NCBI RefSeq assembly: GCF_007992215.1
Contig: NZ_BJZV01000015.1
Span: 1 to 64,000 of the forward strand
Direction of reading: 5' to 3'
Source: Methylobacterium gnaphalii
GTDB taxonomy: Bacteria; Pseudomonadota; Alphaproteobacteria; Rhizobiales; Beijerinckiaceae
DNA: 64,000 bases
Shown here: one piece after another, positions 35,974-44,740 of the stretch
How the letters are laid out: every line of letters begins with the position of its first letter
How positions within the stretch are numbered: position 1 is the stretch's first letter
Notes under the pieces: generated by a model
The model's input: the letters and a program-made list of their open reading frames with translations, nothing else
What the model was told of the DNA's origin: nothing
The model's database searches: none
Made by a program: the position numbers and the translations under genes

Positions 35974-36408
35974 ATGCCTCTCTACGAACACGTCTTCCTG
36001 GCGCGCCAGGACGTGACGGCCCAGCAGGTCGAGACCATGGTCGAGACCTACAAGGGCGTCATCGAAGCCAATGGCGGCACGATCGAGAAGATCGAGCCCT
36101 GGGGCATCAAGTCCCTCGCCTACCGGATCAAGAAGAACCGCAAGGCACATTTCACGCTCCTCAACATCTCCGCCCCCCCGGCCGCCGTGGCCGAGATGGA
36201 GCGCCAGATGCAGATCTCCGAGGACGTGCTGCGCTTCATGACCATCCGCGTCGAGCAGCTCGAGGCCGAGCCGTCGGCCATGATGCAGAAGCGCGACCGC
36301 GACGACCGCAAGGATCGCGACCGCGGCGACCGTCCGCGTCGTCGTGACGACGATTTCGGCGGTTTCGGCGGCGATCGTGGTGACCGTAGCTTCGGCGGGG
36401 AGAACTGA
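35974..36408 (+). CDS. rpsF: 30S ribosomal protein S6
   Basis: A small-subunit protein that pairs with S18. The 144-residue protein has [43 protein letters not shown] and [12 protein letters not shown], then a long charged tail ([18 protein letters not shown], later Gly/Phe/Asp-rich) typical of alphaproteobacteria. First gene of rpsF-rpsR-DUF2232-rplI; rpsR follows after 2 bp. Confidence 0.95.
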   Translation: MPLYEHVFLARQDVTAQQVETMVETYKGVIEANGGTIEKIEPWGIKSLAYRIKKNRKAHFTLLNISAPPAAVAEMERQMQISEDVLRFMTIRVEQLEAEPSAMMQKRDRDDRKDRDRGDRPRRRDDDFGGFGGDRGDRSFGGEN

Positions 36409-36410
36409 TC

Positions 36411-36674
36411 ATGGCTTTCGGTGCAAGCGCAGGAGCCGGTGGCGGCGGTGGCCGTCGTCCCTTCTTTCGTCGTCGCAAGACCTGCCCGTTCTCCGGCCCC
36501 AACGCGCCGAAGATCGACTACAAGGACGTGAAGCTGCTCTCTCGCTACGTCTCGGAGCGCGGCAAGATCGTTCCCAGCCGCATCACCGCGGTCTCGGCCA
36601 AGAAGCAGCGTGAGCTCGCCCAGGCGATCAAGCGCTCGCGCTTCCTCGGCCTGCTCCCCTACGTCATCAAGTAG
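36411..36674 (+). CDS. rpsR: 30S ribosomal protein S18
   Basis: The 87-residue protein has the S18 core, [46 protein letters not shown] and [14 protein letters not shown] Gly-rich N-terminal extension ([13 protein letters not shown]) is normal for the group. Translated directly after rpsF with a 2-bp gap, matching the S6:S18 pair in the ribosome. Confidence 0.96.
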   Translation: MAFGASAGAGGGGGRRPFFRRRKTCPFSGPNAPKIDYKDVKLLSRYVSERGKIVPSRITAVSAKKQRELAQAIKRSRFLGLLPYVIK

Positions 36675-36688
36675 TGTCTTGAGACTCT

Positions 36689-36713
36689 GCCGGCCCGGCA
36701 TCGCTGGGCCGGC
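36689..36713 (+). terminator. GC-rich hairpin after rpsR
   Basis: A perfect 8-bp stem, gccggccc / gggccggc, with a 9-base loop, 15 bases after the rpsR stop. It lacks a T-run. It may be a weak terminator, or a processing and stabilising element that separates the high expression of rpsF-rpsR from the membrane-protein gene downstream. Confidence 0.45.
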
Positions 36714-36818
36714 TCTCCGTCGCGGATGAGGCCCGGTCGGGCACTCGTCCCATCGCTGGGGCATCATGGGACGCCTCTAACCCTGCCCTCCTCGGGACAG
36801 CGGGACAGCGCAAGGTCA

Positions 36819-37847
36819 ATGGTACAGAATCTCGGCATCGGCGTGCTCGCCGGCCTCGTCTCGGCGCTCCTCTTCGGGATGCTGATCAAGGCGACGCCCC
36901 TCGCCATCATCCTCTATCTGCTCGCCCCGCTGCCGATTCTCATCGTCGGGTTGGGCTGGAGCCACAAGGCCGGGCTCGCCGCCGTCGCGGCCGGCAGCCT
37001 CGCGCTCGCCCTCGCCTTCTCCCCGTTCCTCGGCATCGGCTTCGCCGCCTATCTCGCCGTTCCGGCCTGGTGGCTCGGCTATCTCGCGCTGCTCGGCCGG
37101 CCGAATGCCGACGGCAGCCTCGAATGGTACCCGGTCGGCCGCCTGCTCGCCTGGGTCGCCGGAACCGCGGCGCTCGCCTTCGTCGCCATCGCGGTGATCG
37201 CCGCGCCGAACTACGAGACCTTCCGCAGCCAGATCGGCTCCATGGCCAAGCGGGTCGTCCAAACGCAGATGCAGGGGCGCGGCCTGCCGACGCCGCCGGC
37301 CAAGCAGACCCCGCAATCCTCCGGCGAGACCCCTGCCCCGGCCCAGGAACCCTCGCCGGACGCCAAGCCGCAGGATATGCAGGAGGAGGTCTCCGATGCC
37401 CTCGCCACCGTCGCCCCCGGCCTCGCCGCGCAGGGCCTGACGATCCTGCTCGCGCTCTATCTCTGGCTCGCCGCGCGCATCGTGAAGATCTCCGGGCGCC
37501 TGATCCGGCCCTGGCCCGACATCCCCTCGACCCAGATGCCGCGCAACGCCCTGATCGTGCTGGCGGCGGCCTTCGCCCTTGCCATGGTGCCGGGCTATGC
37601 GGGCGTTCTCGGCGTCGCGCTGATCGGCGCGCTGAGCGCAGCCTTCGCCCTGCAGGGCCTCGCCGCCTTCCACGACCGCAGCCGCGGCCGGCCCGCCCGC
37701 GGCGCGCTCCTCTTCGGCCTCTACATGGTTCTCTTCATTACCCAGGGCCTCGCCTTCGTCGCCCTGACCCTGTTCGGCATCGCCGATACCGCGCTCGCCC
37801 GGCGCGTGCCCGCCACGGGGCATCCCGGCGGCCCCCGCCCTCACTGA
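36819..37847 (+). CDS. DUF2232 membrane protein
   Basis: A 342-residue polytopic inner-membrane protein of the DUF2232 family, often placed between rpsR and rplI in alphaproteobacteria. At least seven hydrophobic segments are visible, beginning [20 protein letters not shown] and [18 protein letters not shown] Pro/Gln-rich soluble loop (about residues 165-215) separates the two halves. Function is unknown; a transport or energy-coupling S-component-like role has been suggested for related folds. Confidence 0.85.
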   Translation: MVQNLGIGVLAGLVSALLFGMLIKATPLAIILYLLAPLPILIVGLGWSHKAGLAAVAAGSLALALAFSPFLGIGFAAYLAVPAWWLGYLALLGRPNADGSLEWYPVGRLLAWVAGTAALAFVAIAVIAAPNYETFRSQIGSMAKRVVQTQMQGRGLPTPPAKQTPQSSGETPAPAQEPSPDAKPQDMQEEVSDALATVAPGLAAQGLTILLALYLWLAARIVKISGRLIRPWPDIPSTQMPRNALIVLAAAFALAMVPGYAGVLGVALIGALSAAFALQGLAAFHDRSRGRPARGALLFGLYMVLFITQGLAFVALTLFGIADTALARRVPATGHPGGPRPH

Positions 37848-37876
37848 AAACCAAGACCCAAACAAGGATCTACATC

Positions 37877-38449
37877 ATGGACGTCATCCTCCTCGAACGC
37901 GTCGCCAAGCTCGGCCAGATGGGCGAGACCGTGAGCGTGCGCCCTGGCTACGCCCGCAACTTCCTCCTCGCCCGCGGCAAGGCCCTGCGCGCCACCGAGG
38001 CCAACAAGAAGCACTTCGAGGCCCAGCGCGCCCAGCTCGAGGCCCGCAACCTCGACCGTCGCAAGGAAGCCGAGGCCGTCTCCGAGAAGCTCGACGGCCA
38101 GAGCTTCGTGCTGATCCGCCAGTCGGGCGAGTCCGGCGTGCTCTACGGTTCGGTCTCGACCCGCGACCTCGCCGAGGTGGTGACCAAGGAAGGCTTCAGC
38201 GTCGGCCGCGAGCAGTTCGTGCTGCATCAGCCGATCAAGACGCTCGGCCTGCACAATGTGCCGGTGACGCTGCACCCCGAGGTCGAGGTCACCGTGACCG
38301 TCAACGTCGCCCGTTCGCCGGAAGAGGCCGAGCGCCAGGCCCGCGGTGAGTCCGTGACCGAGCGCGAGACCTTCAACCTCGACGACCTCGGCCTCGAAGT
38401 CGGTCAGGCGCTGGCCGATGCCGGCGAAGGCGCTGACGACCGCGGCTGA
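37877..38449 (+). CDS. rplI: 50S ribosomal protein L9
   Basis: The 190-residue protein starts [31 protein letters not shown], the L9 signature, then the long connecting helix rich in Lys/Glu/Arg and the C-terminal domain with [31 protein letters not shown]. An extended acidic C-terminal tail is common in this order. Last gene of the ribosomal block and 29 bp after the DUF2232 stop. Confidence 0.96.
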   Translation: MDVILLERVAKLGQMGETVSVRPGYARNFLLARGKALRATEANKKHFEAQRAQLEARNLDRRKEAEAVSEKLDGQSFVLIRQSGESGVLYGSVSTRDLAEVVTKEGFSVGREQFVLHQPIKTLGLHNVPVTLHPEVEVTVTVNVARSPEEAERQARGESVTERETFNLDDLGLEVGQALADAGEGADDRG

Positions 38450-38682
38450 GCCGCCCGGAGCATGGGGACAGCGGGGAGCATGCCTGCCCGCTGTTGACTC
38501 GTTCGCAGTTTGTTCGACCATGGGCGCCCGCATTCCTGCCAGGGAATCGCGGGCGTTCGCGTTCTGTGTCGCGGGCGTTGCAGCCACGCGGTCCATGCGC
38601 GGCTAAGGTTCGGTTCACCCTGTCGAGGCATGGTGGAAGGATGATGGGCCCGTGCGGGGCCATCGCTTGAGGAGCGACTGCC

Positions 38683-40170
38683 ATGGCCCTGCCGAACGCC
38701 CTCGTGGCGAAGCTGGAAACGGTCCAGACCGAGTATCGCGTCGCGCCCCACAACATCGATGCGGAGCAGGCGCTGCTCGGCGCAATGCTCGTGAACAACG
38801 ATGCCTATTACCGCGTCTCGGATTTCCTGCTGCCCGAGCACTTCATGGAGGAGGTGCATCGCCGGATCTTCGAGACCGCCGCCTCGCTGATCAAGTCCGG
38901 CAAGCTCGCCACGCCGATCACCCTGAAGACCTATCTCGGCGACGCCGATCTCGGCGGCATCACGGTGATGGCCTATCTCGCCCGGCTCGCGGCCGAGGCG
39001 ACCACCGTGTACAACGCGGCCGATTACGGCCGCACCATCTACGATCTCGCCATCCGGCGCCGGCTGATCACCATCGGCGAGGACCTCGTCAACGGCGCCT
39101 ACGAGGCCCCGGTCGAATCGGCCCCGCGCGACCAGATCGAGGAGACCGAACGCAGGCTCTACGAGCTGGCGGAAGCCGGCAGATACGACGGCGGCTTCCA
39201 GAAGTTTTCCGACGCGCTCACCGCCGCCGTCGACATGGCGGCCAAGGCCTACCAGCGCGAGGGCAAGCTCTCGGGCATCGCCACCGGCCTGTCGGATCTC
39301 GACGCCAAGATGGGTGGCCTGCAGCCCTCCGACTTGATCATCCTCGCCGGCCGCCCGGCCATGGGCAAGACCTCGCTCGTCACCAATATCGGCTTCAACA
39401 TCGCCAAGGCCTATCAGGGCGAGAAGCAGGCCGACGGCACGATCAAGACCAAGAACGGGGGCATCGTCGGGTTCTTCTCGCTCGAAATGTCGGCCGAGCA
39501 GCTCGCGACCCGTATCATCGCCGAGCAATCCGGTGTGCCTTCCTACAAGATCCGCCGCGGCGACATCCGTCCGGAAGACTTCTACAAGATCACCGACGCC
39601 GCCCGGGACATGCAGACGATCCCGTTCTACATCGACCAGTCCGGCGGCATCTCGATCGCGCAGCTTGCCGCCCGCGCCCGCCGCCTGAAGCGCCAGAAGG
39701 GGCTCGACGTGCTGATCGTCGACTACCTCCAGCTCCTGGCCGGCTCCGGCAAGCGCAGCGACAACCGCGTGCAGGAGATGACCGAGATCACCACCGGCAT
39801 GAAGGCGCTGGCCAAGGAGCTCTCGGTTCCGATCATCGCCCTCTCGCAGCTCTCCCGTCAGGTCGAGAACCGCGACGACAAGCGCCCGCAGCTCTCGGAC
39901 CTGCGCGAATCCGGCTCGATCGAGCAGGACGCCGACGTGGTGATGTTCGTGTTCCGCGAAGAGTACTACGTGAACAACAAGAAGCCCCGCGAGGGCACTG
40001 AGGAGTTCTTCGCCTGGGAGGCGGAGATGAACCGCGTCCACGGCAAGGCCGAGGTCATCCTGGGCAAGCAGCGCCACGGCCCGACCGGCACGGTGGAGCT
40101 GGCCTTCGACGCGAACATCACCCGGTTCTCGAACCTGGCGAGCGATGAGCGGATGCCGGAACGGATGTAG
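38683..40170 (+). CDS. dnaB: Replicative DNA helicase DnaB
   Basis: Hexameric fork helicase. The 495-residue protein has the N-terminal domain APHNIDAEQALLGAMLVNNDAYY, the Walker A motif GRPAMGKTS, Walker B LIVDYLQLL, motif RESGSIEQDADVVMF and C-terminal GPTGTVELAFDANITRFSNL. Full length and intact, with no intein. It follows rplI in the usual rpsF-rplI-dnaB order, and a probable terminator lies after its stop. Confidence 0.97.
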   Translation: MALPNALVAKLETVQTEYRVAPHNIDAEQALLGAMLVNNDAYYRVSDFLLPEHFMEEVHRRIFETAASLIKSGKLATPITLKTYLGDADLGGITVMAYLARLAAEATTVYNAADYGRTIYDLAIRRRLITIGEDLVNGAYEAPVESAPRDQIEETERRLYELAEAGRYDGGFQKFSDALTAAVDMAAKAYQREGKLSGIATGLSDLDAKMGGLQPSDLIILAGRPAMGKTSLVTNIGFNIAKAYQGEKQADGTIKTKNGGIVGFFSLEMSAEQLATRIIAEQSGVPSYKIRRGDIRPEDFYKITDAARDMQTIPFYIDQSGGISIAQLAARARRLKRQKGLDVLIVDYLQLLAGSGKRSDNRVQEMTEITTGMKALAKELSVPIIALSQLSRQVENRDDKRPQLSDLRESGSIEQDADVVMFVFREEYYVNNKKPREGTEEFFAWEAEMNRVHGKAEVILGKQRHGPTGTVELAFDANITRFSNLASDERMPERM

Positions 40171-40198
40171 CCGTCACCCGCGGCGCCTCTTCCTCGCA

Positions 40199-40229
40199 CC
40201 CACTCCCTCGTCCTGAGGGGATGGGTTTT
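40199..40229 (+). terminator. Probable terminator of dnaB
   Basis: Arms cccactccct and aggggatggg with one mismatch and one G-T pair, a 7-base loop cgtcctg, and tttt directly after. It lies 28 bases past the dnaB stop and also separates it from the convergent phosphoesterase gene. Confidence 0.6.
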
Positions 40230-40245
40230 CGGCGTCGATCACGCC

Positions 40246-41382
40246 TCAGCCCGCTCTGCGCAACGTAATCCGCGTCATCTCCGAGGGCCGCCCGAACCGC
40301 AGCGCAAAGCCCGGCCACAGCGCCGTGCCGTTGCTGACGTAGAGCGTCATCCCGCCGACCGCGTAGCGCCCGGACACGAACCCGCCATTGCCGTTCGCCA
40401 CGAGGCGGTCGAGCCCTACGCTCATGCCGCCATGGGTGTGACCGGAGAGTTGGAGCGAGACGCCGCGCAGGGCGGCCTTTGGCGCTCCGCCCGGTTGATG
40501 GTCGAGCAGGAGGATGGGTGCGCCGTCCGGCGCGCCGGCCAGGGCCGCACCAAGGCTCGGGCCGGGCTGCCCGTGCCCGAGCGCGGACCGATCCGTGACG
40601 CCGGCCAGCACGATCTGGGCGTCGCCCCGCCGGAGCACCGCGTGCGCGTTCTCGAGCATGCGGATGCCCATGCCGCCGAGGTGGCGCATCCAGCCGGCGT
40701 AGTCGAAGAAATACTCGTGGTTGCCGGGGATCGCGTAGACGCCGTCCGGTGCCTGGAGATCGTGCAGAGGCTCGACATCGGCGCGGCGCATGTCGAGCGA
40801 GCCGTCGATGAAGTCGCCCGTCACCACGATCAGGTCCACGCCGGAGTCGTTCGCCCGCTGCACCATGGCCCTCGCCCAGCGCGCCGGAAACAGCCGGCTG
40901 ATGTGCAGGTCCGTGAGGTGCAGCAGCCGGTAGCCCTCGAATTCCGGCGGAAGGTCGCGGATCGCGACCTCGACGTCGTTGAGGGGCGGCACGCGCAGGG
41001 CGCCCGCGACGCCGTAGGCGGCAAGCAGCGCGACCAGCCCCCCGGCGGCGCAGCGTAGGCCGTTCGGGATGTGGACGGGACCCTGCCGAACCAATGTCGC
41101 CGCCAGGGCACCGACATCGAGCATCAGCTGTAGCAGGGCCAGCAGCACGATCGCGCCAAAGGCCCAGTTGAACAGGATGACGATGAATCGCGGGAATTCG
41201 GGTGCGAAGACCGAGCCGGACGAGAGCCGGCTCCAGACATGGTACTGCGACACGAAGAGCATGATCCCAGCGATGCCAGCGCTGCCCCAGAGCGGCAGCG
41301 ACAGCGGCCAGAGCCAACGCAGGATAACGACCAGGCTCGGGGCCGCGAGGATCAGGTGAAAGATGGCCGGTCTCCTCCGCAT
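40246..41382 (-). CDS. Membrane-anchored metallophosphoesterase
   Basis: A 378-residue calcineurin-like phosphoesterase with four N-terminal transmembrane helices (from LILAAPSLVVILRWLW to LVALLAAYGVAGAL, about residues 5-130), then the catalytic domain. The metal motifs are DLHISR, GDFIDG, GNHEYF and GHTHGGMS. YaeI/LpxH-type relatives act on lipid or nucleotide phosphates; the substrate here is unknown. Convergent with dnaB. Confidence 0.88.
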   Translation of the reverse strand: MRRRPAIFHLILAAPSLVVILRWLWPLSLPLWGSAGIAGIMLFVSQYHVWSRLSSGSVFAPEFPRFIVILFNWAFGAIVLLALLQLMLDVGALAATLVRQGPVHIPNGLRCAAGGLVALLAAYGVAGALRVPPLNDVEVAIRDLPPEFEGYRLLHLTDLHISRLFPARWARAMVQRANDSGVDLIVVTGDFIDGSLDMRRADVEPLHDLQAPDGVYAIPGNHEYFFDYAGWMRHLGGMGIRMLENAHAVLRRGDAQIVLAGVTDRSALGHGQPGPSLGAALAGAPDGAPILLLDHQPGGAPKAALRGVSLQLSGHTHGGMSVGLDRLVANGNGGFVSGRYAVGGMTLYVSNGTALWPGFALRFGRPSEMTRITLRRAG

Positions 41383-41609
41383 GCCGGGCTGCCCGGCTTA
41401 GCTAAGCGTGGCATCGCGCCGTTGCCAGTTGCGCTCCACGCAATACGTGGCGTCATCCAGCGCCGAGCATCGCTCGTCGGCCCCAGCTGCCCTTCGCGAC
41501 GGGCGACCTTTCATGGCCCGTGGCCACAGCCTGGGAACAAAGCGATTCGAGCGGCCTTCCCCGTGCCGGAGACGCCCGTTCCGCGCTCGCGCCAAACTTC
41601 GGAAGCGCC

Positions 41610-42509
41610 ATGGCCCAACAGATCCCGGTCGATCCTCGCGCCCGTGCCGACGACCCGAGCAGCGATGCCGCCCGCGACGACGGCACCCACGAAGTCGCAG
41701 CCGATCTCGCCTATCGCCGGCTGCTCCTGGTCAACGTGGTGTTCATTGGCCCGCCGAATGCCGGGGATCGCGGCTGGGTCCTCGTGGATGCCGGCGTTCC
41801 GGGCTCGAAAAAGACCATTCGCGAGACCGCGCAGACCCGCTTCGGTGCCGGCGCGCGGCCAGCCGCGATCCTGCTGACCCACGGCCATTTCGACCATGTC
41901 GGCGTGCTGGAGGATCTCGCGCAGGAATGGGATGCGCCCGTCTACGCCCACGCCCTGGAGCGCCCCTATCTCGACGGCAGCGCCGCTTATCCGACTCCGG
42001 ACCCCAGCGTCGGCGGCGGCCTGATGGCGCGCATCTCGCCGCTCTATCCGACCAATCCGGTCGACGTCTCGGCGCGCCTGCACACCCTACCCGAGGATGG
42101 CAGCGTGCCTCATCTCGACGGCTGGCGCTGGATCCATACCCCGGGCCATTCGACCGGACATGTCTCGTTCTGGCGGGAGGCCGACGGCTCGCTCGTCGTC
42201 GGTGATGCCTTCGTGACGACGGCGCAGGAATCCGCCTATGCGGTCGCCACTCAGGCTCCCGAGTTGCATGGGCCGCCGCTCTACCTGACGATCGACTGGC
42301 CGGCGGCGGCGGAGTCGGTGCGGCGGCTCGCAGCGTTGAAGCCGGAACGCGCGATCACAGGGCATGGGCGGCCACTGTCGGGGCCGGAACTGAGACGCGG
42401 GCTCGATGCGCTGGCCCAGGATTTCGAGCGGATCGCGGTGCCCGAGCAGGGCCGCTACGTCGCTGCCCCGGCGCGCGCGGAGGATGGCTCCGCCTATCGC
42501 GCCCCGTGA
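41610..42509 (+). CDS. Metallo-beta-lactamase fold hydrolase
   Basis: A 299-residue MBL-fold protein with the zinc motif LTHGHFDHVG, a second His in TPGHSTGHVSFW, the Asp in VVGDAFVTT and the last His in ITGHGRPLSG. Size and domain layout resemble glyoxalase II-like and YflN hydrolases. The ATG at 41610 has ggaagc upstream and begins in a low-complexity polar region. It lies 31 bp before the DUF2243 gene, probably co-transcribed. Confidence 0.85.
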   Translation: MAQQIPVDPRARADDPSSDAARDDGTHEVAADLAYRRLLLVNVVFIGPPNAGDRGWVLVDAGVPGSKKTIRETAQTRFGAGARPAAILLTHGHFDHVGVLEDLAQEWDAPVYAHALERPYLDGSAAYPTPDPSVGGGLMARISPLYPTNPVDVSARLHTLPEDGSVPHLDGWRWIHTPGHSTGHVSFWREADGSLVVGDAFVTTAQESAYAVATQAPELHGPPLYLTIDWPAAAESVRRLAALKPERAITGHGRPLSGPELRRGLDALAQDFERIAVPEQGRYVAAPARAEDGSAYRAP

Positions 42510-42540
42510 GCCCCGCTCTCGCTGCAATGGGACGTTGAGA

Positions 42541-43065
42541 ATGCCCTCAGCTGCAACGGCAGTGACGCGACGGGAACCGGATCGTGCGAGCTTTCCGGTC
42601 GGGGCCGGCATCCTGTTCGGGCTCGGACTCGGCGGCTTCTTCGACGGCATCGTGCTCCATCAGGTGCTGCAATGGCACCATATGCTGAGTTCCTGGTACC
42701 CCATTACCTCTCTCGAAAACCTCGAACTCAACACGCTGTGGGACGGCATCTTCCACAGCACCACCTACGTATTCGTGGTGCTCGGCCTGTTCGTCCTCTG
42801 GCGGCACGCGCATCGCCGTCACCTGTTTTGGTCGAACAGGAGCCTCATCGGCAGCCTTCTCGTCGGTTGGGGCAGCTTCAACTTGGTCGAGGGACTCGTC
42901 GATCACGCCTGGCTCGGCGTACACCACGTCAACGAGCAGGCCGAGCGACAGCACTGGATTTATTGGGATGCCGGTTTCCTGGCCTGGGGCCTCGCCATGG
43001 TGCTGATCGGATGGTGGCTACTGCGCACGGGGCAGGCCCTGTCGCACCGACCGGCCTCCGGATGA
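42541..43065 (+). CDS. DUF2243 membrane protein
   Basis: A 174-residue protein with four predicted transmembrane helices. The DUF2243 signature GILFGLGLGGFFDGIVLHQV precedes LQWHHMLSSWYP, FHSTTYVFVVLGLFVLW and a final helix LAWGLAMVLIGWWLL. Conserved His and Trp residues suggest metal or heme binding, as proposed for related cytochrome-oxidase-linked membrane proteins; this is inference. Its stop overlaps the start of the next gene (ATGA). Confidence 0.85.
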   Translation: MPSAATAVTRREPDRASFPVGAGILFGLGLGGFFDGIVLHQVLQWHHMLSSWYPITSLENLELNTLWDGIFHSTTYVFVVLGLFVLWRHAHRRHLFWSNRSLIGSLLVGWGSFNLVEGLVDHAWLGVHHVNEQAERQHWIYWDAGFLAWGLAMVLIGWWLLRTGQALSHRPASG

Positions 43066-43238
43066 TACCTCGTCAGCCAGAACCGAGTGCTGGCGCCGGC
43101 CCAGTCCGGCGGGCCTTGCCCTATCTGGCTCTGTTCGCGGGGCTGATCCTGGCGACGGCGCCAGCTTGGCGGCACTGGCTGCTCGATCTCCGCCCGACAC
43201 TGGAGGATCTCCTGCAGATACGCTGCGGTCCGAGGTAA
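43062..43238 (+). CDS. Tiny membrane protein coupled to DUF2243
   Basis: A 58-residue product with one transmembrane helix (ALPYLALFAGLILATAPAWR) and a short amphipathic tail (DLRPTLEDLLQIRC). It starts at ATG 43062 overlapping the DUF2243 stop, so it is translated as a unit with that gene and may be its partner. No family was recognised. Confidence 0.55.
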   Translation: MIPRQPEPSAGAGPVRRALPYLALFAGLILATAPAWRHWLLDLRPTLEDLLQIRCGPR

Positions 43239-43417
43239 TCGGCCGACTCCTGCACCATACTTCGCGCGACGGCGGATGCCGCCCGATCATCCCGCTAAAT
43301 GTGCTCCACCATCGAGCTATGGTGCGGTTGCGCACCTCACAGATAGACTAGGCGTACTTATGCGCCAAAAGCGAAGCTCCGGCGCTTGAAGAACGGCGCA
43401 GGTCGCCCAAATTCGGT
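43239..43417. other. Intergenic region before the candidate small RNA
   Basis: A short stem caccat / atggtg lies at 43306-43323. A possible promoter reads cttgaa (43385-43390), 17 bases, caaatt (43408-43413), and would start a transcript near 43418. No gene is supported here. Confidence 0.35.
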
Positions 43418-43516
43418 CGCGACGGGATCGCGATGGCGTCGCGGTTCCTGCAGCCCCTTCAGGCTGCGTTTCCTCCCAAGGACTTCGGGCCGCCCCTCAA
43501 CGGGCGGCCCTTTTTT
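43418..43516 (+). ncRNA. Candidate small RNA with three hairpins and an anti-Shine-Dalgarno stretch
   Basis: Three hairpins in about 100 bases: cgcgac / gtcgcg (43418-43443), gcagcc / ggctgc (43450-43467) and the terminator gggccgccc / gggcggccc (43487-43510), then six T. Between hairpins two and three is the single-stranded run tttcctccc (43469-43477), complementary to a Shine-Dalgarno sequence. A plausible promoter with 17-bp spacing is just upstream. This layout resembles Rhizobiales trans-acting RNAs that use CCUCC motifs to block ribosome sites. It is an inference from sequence alone. Confidence 0.5.
43487..43516 (+). terminator. Rho-independent terminator
   Basis: A perfect 9-bp stem gggccgccc / gggcggccc with loop ctcaac and a T6 run. 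It ends the candidate small RNA transcript; no plus-strand protein gene ends close by. Confidence 0.85.
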
Positions 43517-43534
43517 CTGCGGGAGTGGCCGCCC

Positions 43535-43705
43535 TCAGGCGACGACGATTGCCGAGCCGGCCTTCACGCGGTTCAGCGCGACCAGAGGCATACCGCACAC
43601 TCGAAGTGACCGCCTTCGATCTCACCGATCTCAGCGTCGTTGCCTGCCTCGCGGTATTCCGAATGCCTACACGGTCCCCGGATTTCGTGGCGGTCACAGC
43701 GTAAC
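43535..43705 (-). pseudogene. Possible small CxxC protein, frame-disrupted
   Basis: One minus-strand frame reads from GTG near 43705 through EYREAGNDAEIGEIEGG, then HFECAVCLWSR and stops at 43571. A second frame takes over at the same spot to give CGMPLVALNRVKAG and ends at 43535. Joined by a one-base shift, they would form a zinc-ribbon-like end (CxxCG). It may be a frameshifted small gene or coincidence. It overlaps the 3' end of the LysR gene. Confidence 0.25.
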
Positions 43706-44647
43706 GTCGGCACCGGGCAGCGGTCGGCGATCCTCCCGCTGCAGTCGCATGATCGTCTCCCGCAGCCATCGTTGCGCCGGCACCTCGTCGTTCGAGGCGT
43801 GCCAGATCATCGAGATGGCCATGTCAGGCAGTGCGATGGGCGCCGGGCTGACGGTGAGGCCCATCGACTCTCCGAAGAAGCGTGCGAGCTGTGAGAGCAT
43901 CGTGGCAATGACGGGCGCCTGCTGCAGCACGAAGGGCATCACGGTAAAGCGCGGCGAGGTCATCGCGATCACGCGCGTACGGCCGATCTTGGCGAGCGCG
44001 TCGTCCACCACGCCATGGGACGTCTCGACGAGGCTGGTGAGCAGGTGCGGCAGCCGGACGTAGTCCTCGAGCGAGATCGGCGGCGTGACGCCGACGAGAT
44101 CGGCGTTGAACACGCAGAGATAGTTCTCCCGGTAGAGCACGCGCCTCTTGTGGTGCGTCTGACCCTGCTCGAACACGCCGATTCCGAGATCGACGCGGCC
44201 AGTATCGAGGTCGTCCAGGATACGCAGCCGGTCGACGGTATGGAGCAGCAGCTTCACCCCTGGTGCCACGGCCTGCAGATGCGCCACGAGTTGCGGCATC
44301 AGCAGCACCTCGGTCGAGTCCGGGATGCCGAGCGTGAAGGTGACGTCGGCGGTTGCCGGGTCGAAGGCCTGAGGCGGCGCGACGATCGCCTCGATCTGCG
44401 CCAGGGCAGCCCGCACGGGTTGGACCAGCGCCAATGAGCGCGGCGTCGGCCGCATGCCCTCCGGCGCCCGGGTCAGGATCTCATCGCGAAAGACAGTGCG
44501 CAGCCGGCCGAGAGCGTGGCTCATCGCCGATTGGCCAATCCCCACCCGCGCTGCGGCGCGCGTTACGCTGCGCTCCGTGAGCAGGGCGTCGAGTGCCACG
44601 AGCAGATTCAGATCGAGACTAGCTAAATGAATGTGATCGATACTCAT
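43694..44647 (-). CDS. LysR-family transcriptional regulator (NodD-like group)
   Basis: A 317-residue LysR regulator: N-terminal winged helix-turn-helix (LDLNLLVALDALLTERSVTRAAARVGIGQSAMSHALGRLR) and the effector-binding domain from about residue 93. The NodD/PcaQ-like subgroup is suggested by the LNLLVALDAL start. It is divergent from the secreted repeat protein, with a perfect 11-bp inverted repeat 8 bases upstream of its ATG, so it probably controls that gene and itself. Confidence 0.88.
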   Translation of the reverse strand: MSIDHIHLASLDLNLLVALDALLTERSVTRAAARVGIGQSAMSHALGRLRTVFRDEILTRAPEGMRPTPRSLALVQPVRAALAQIEAIVAPPQAFDPATADVTFTLGIPDSTEVLLMPQLVAHLQAVAPGVKLLLHTVDRLRILDDLDTGRVDLGIGVFEQGQTHHKRRVLYRENYLCVFNADLVGVTPPISLEDYVRLPHLLTSLVETSHGVVDDALAKIGRTRVIAMTSPRFTVMPFVLQQAPVIATMLSQLARFFGESMGLTVSPAPIALPDMAISMIWHASNDEVPAQRWLRETIMRLQREDRRPLPGADVTL

Positions 44648-44655
44648 TATGCACG

Positions 44656-44693
44656 CAATCTGTTTGATTAATTGGTGCGGTGCAAACAGATTG
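44656..44693. promoter_or_regulatory. Perfect inverted repeat, probable LysR operator
   Basis: caatctgtttg (44656-44666) and caaacagattg (44683-44693) are exact reverse complements separated by 16 bases. They lie between the LysR start (44647) and the secreted-protein start (44741). The arms are AT-richer than the surroundings, which suits a LysR-type binding site acting on both promoters. The nt spacing (27 bp between arm centres) is wider than a single T-N11-A box, so two half-sites may be bound. Confidence 0.65.
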
Positions 44694-44740
44694 TGCTCAC
44701 GAAACGGCGGTTGGCCCGCCGGCACGTTGAGGATCACATC

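Noticed and set aside
35290..36150. Long minus-strand frame running from the intergenic region into rpsF
   Set aside because: It is a shadow of the high-GC sequence; composition is Arg/Gly/Pro-rich, it overlaps the certain rpsF gene and shows no domain.
43306..43323. Start of a tRNA gene suggested by a caccat / atggtg stem
   Set aside because: No acceptor, T or D arm can be built around it.
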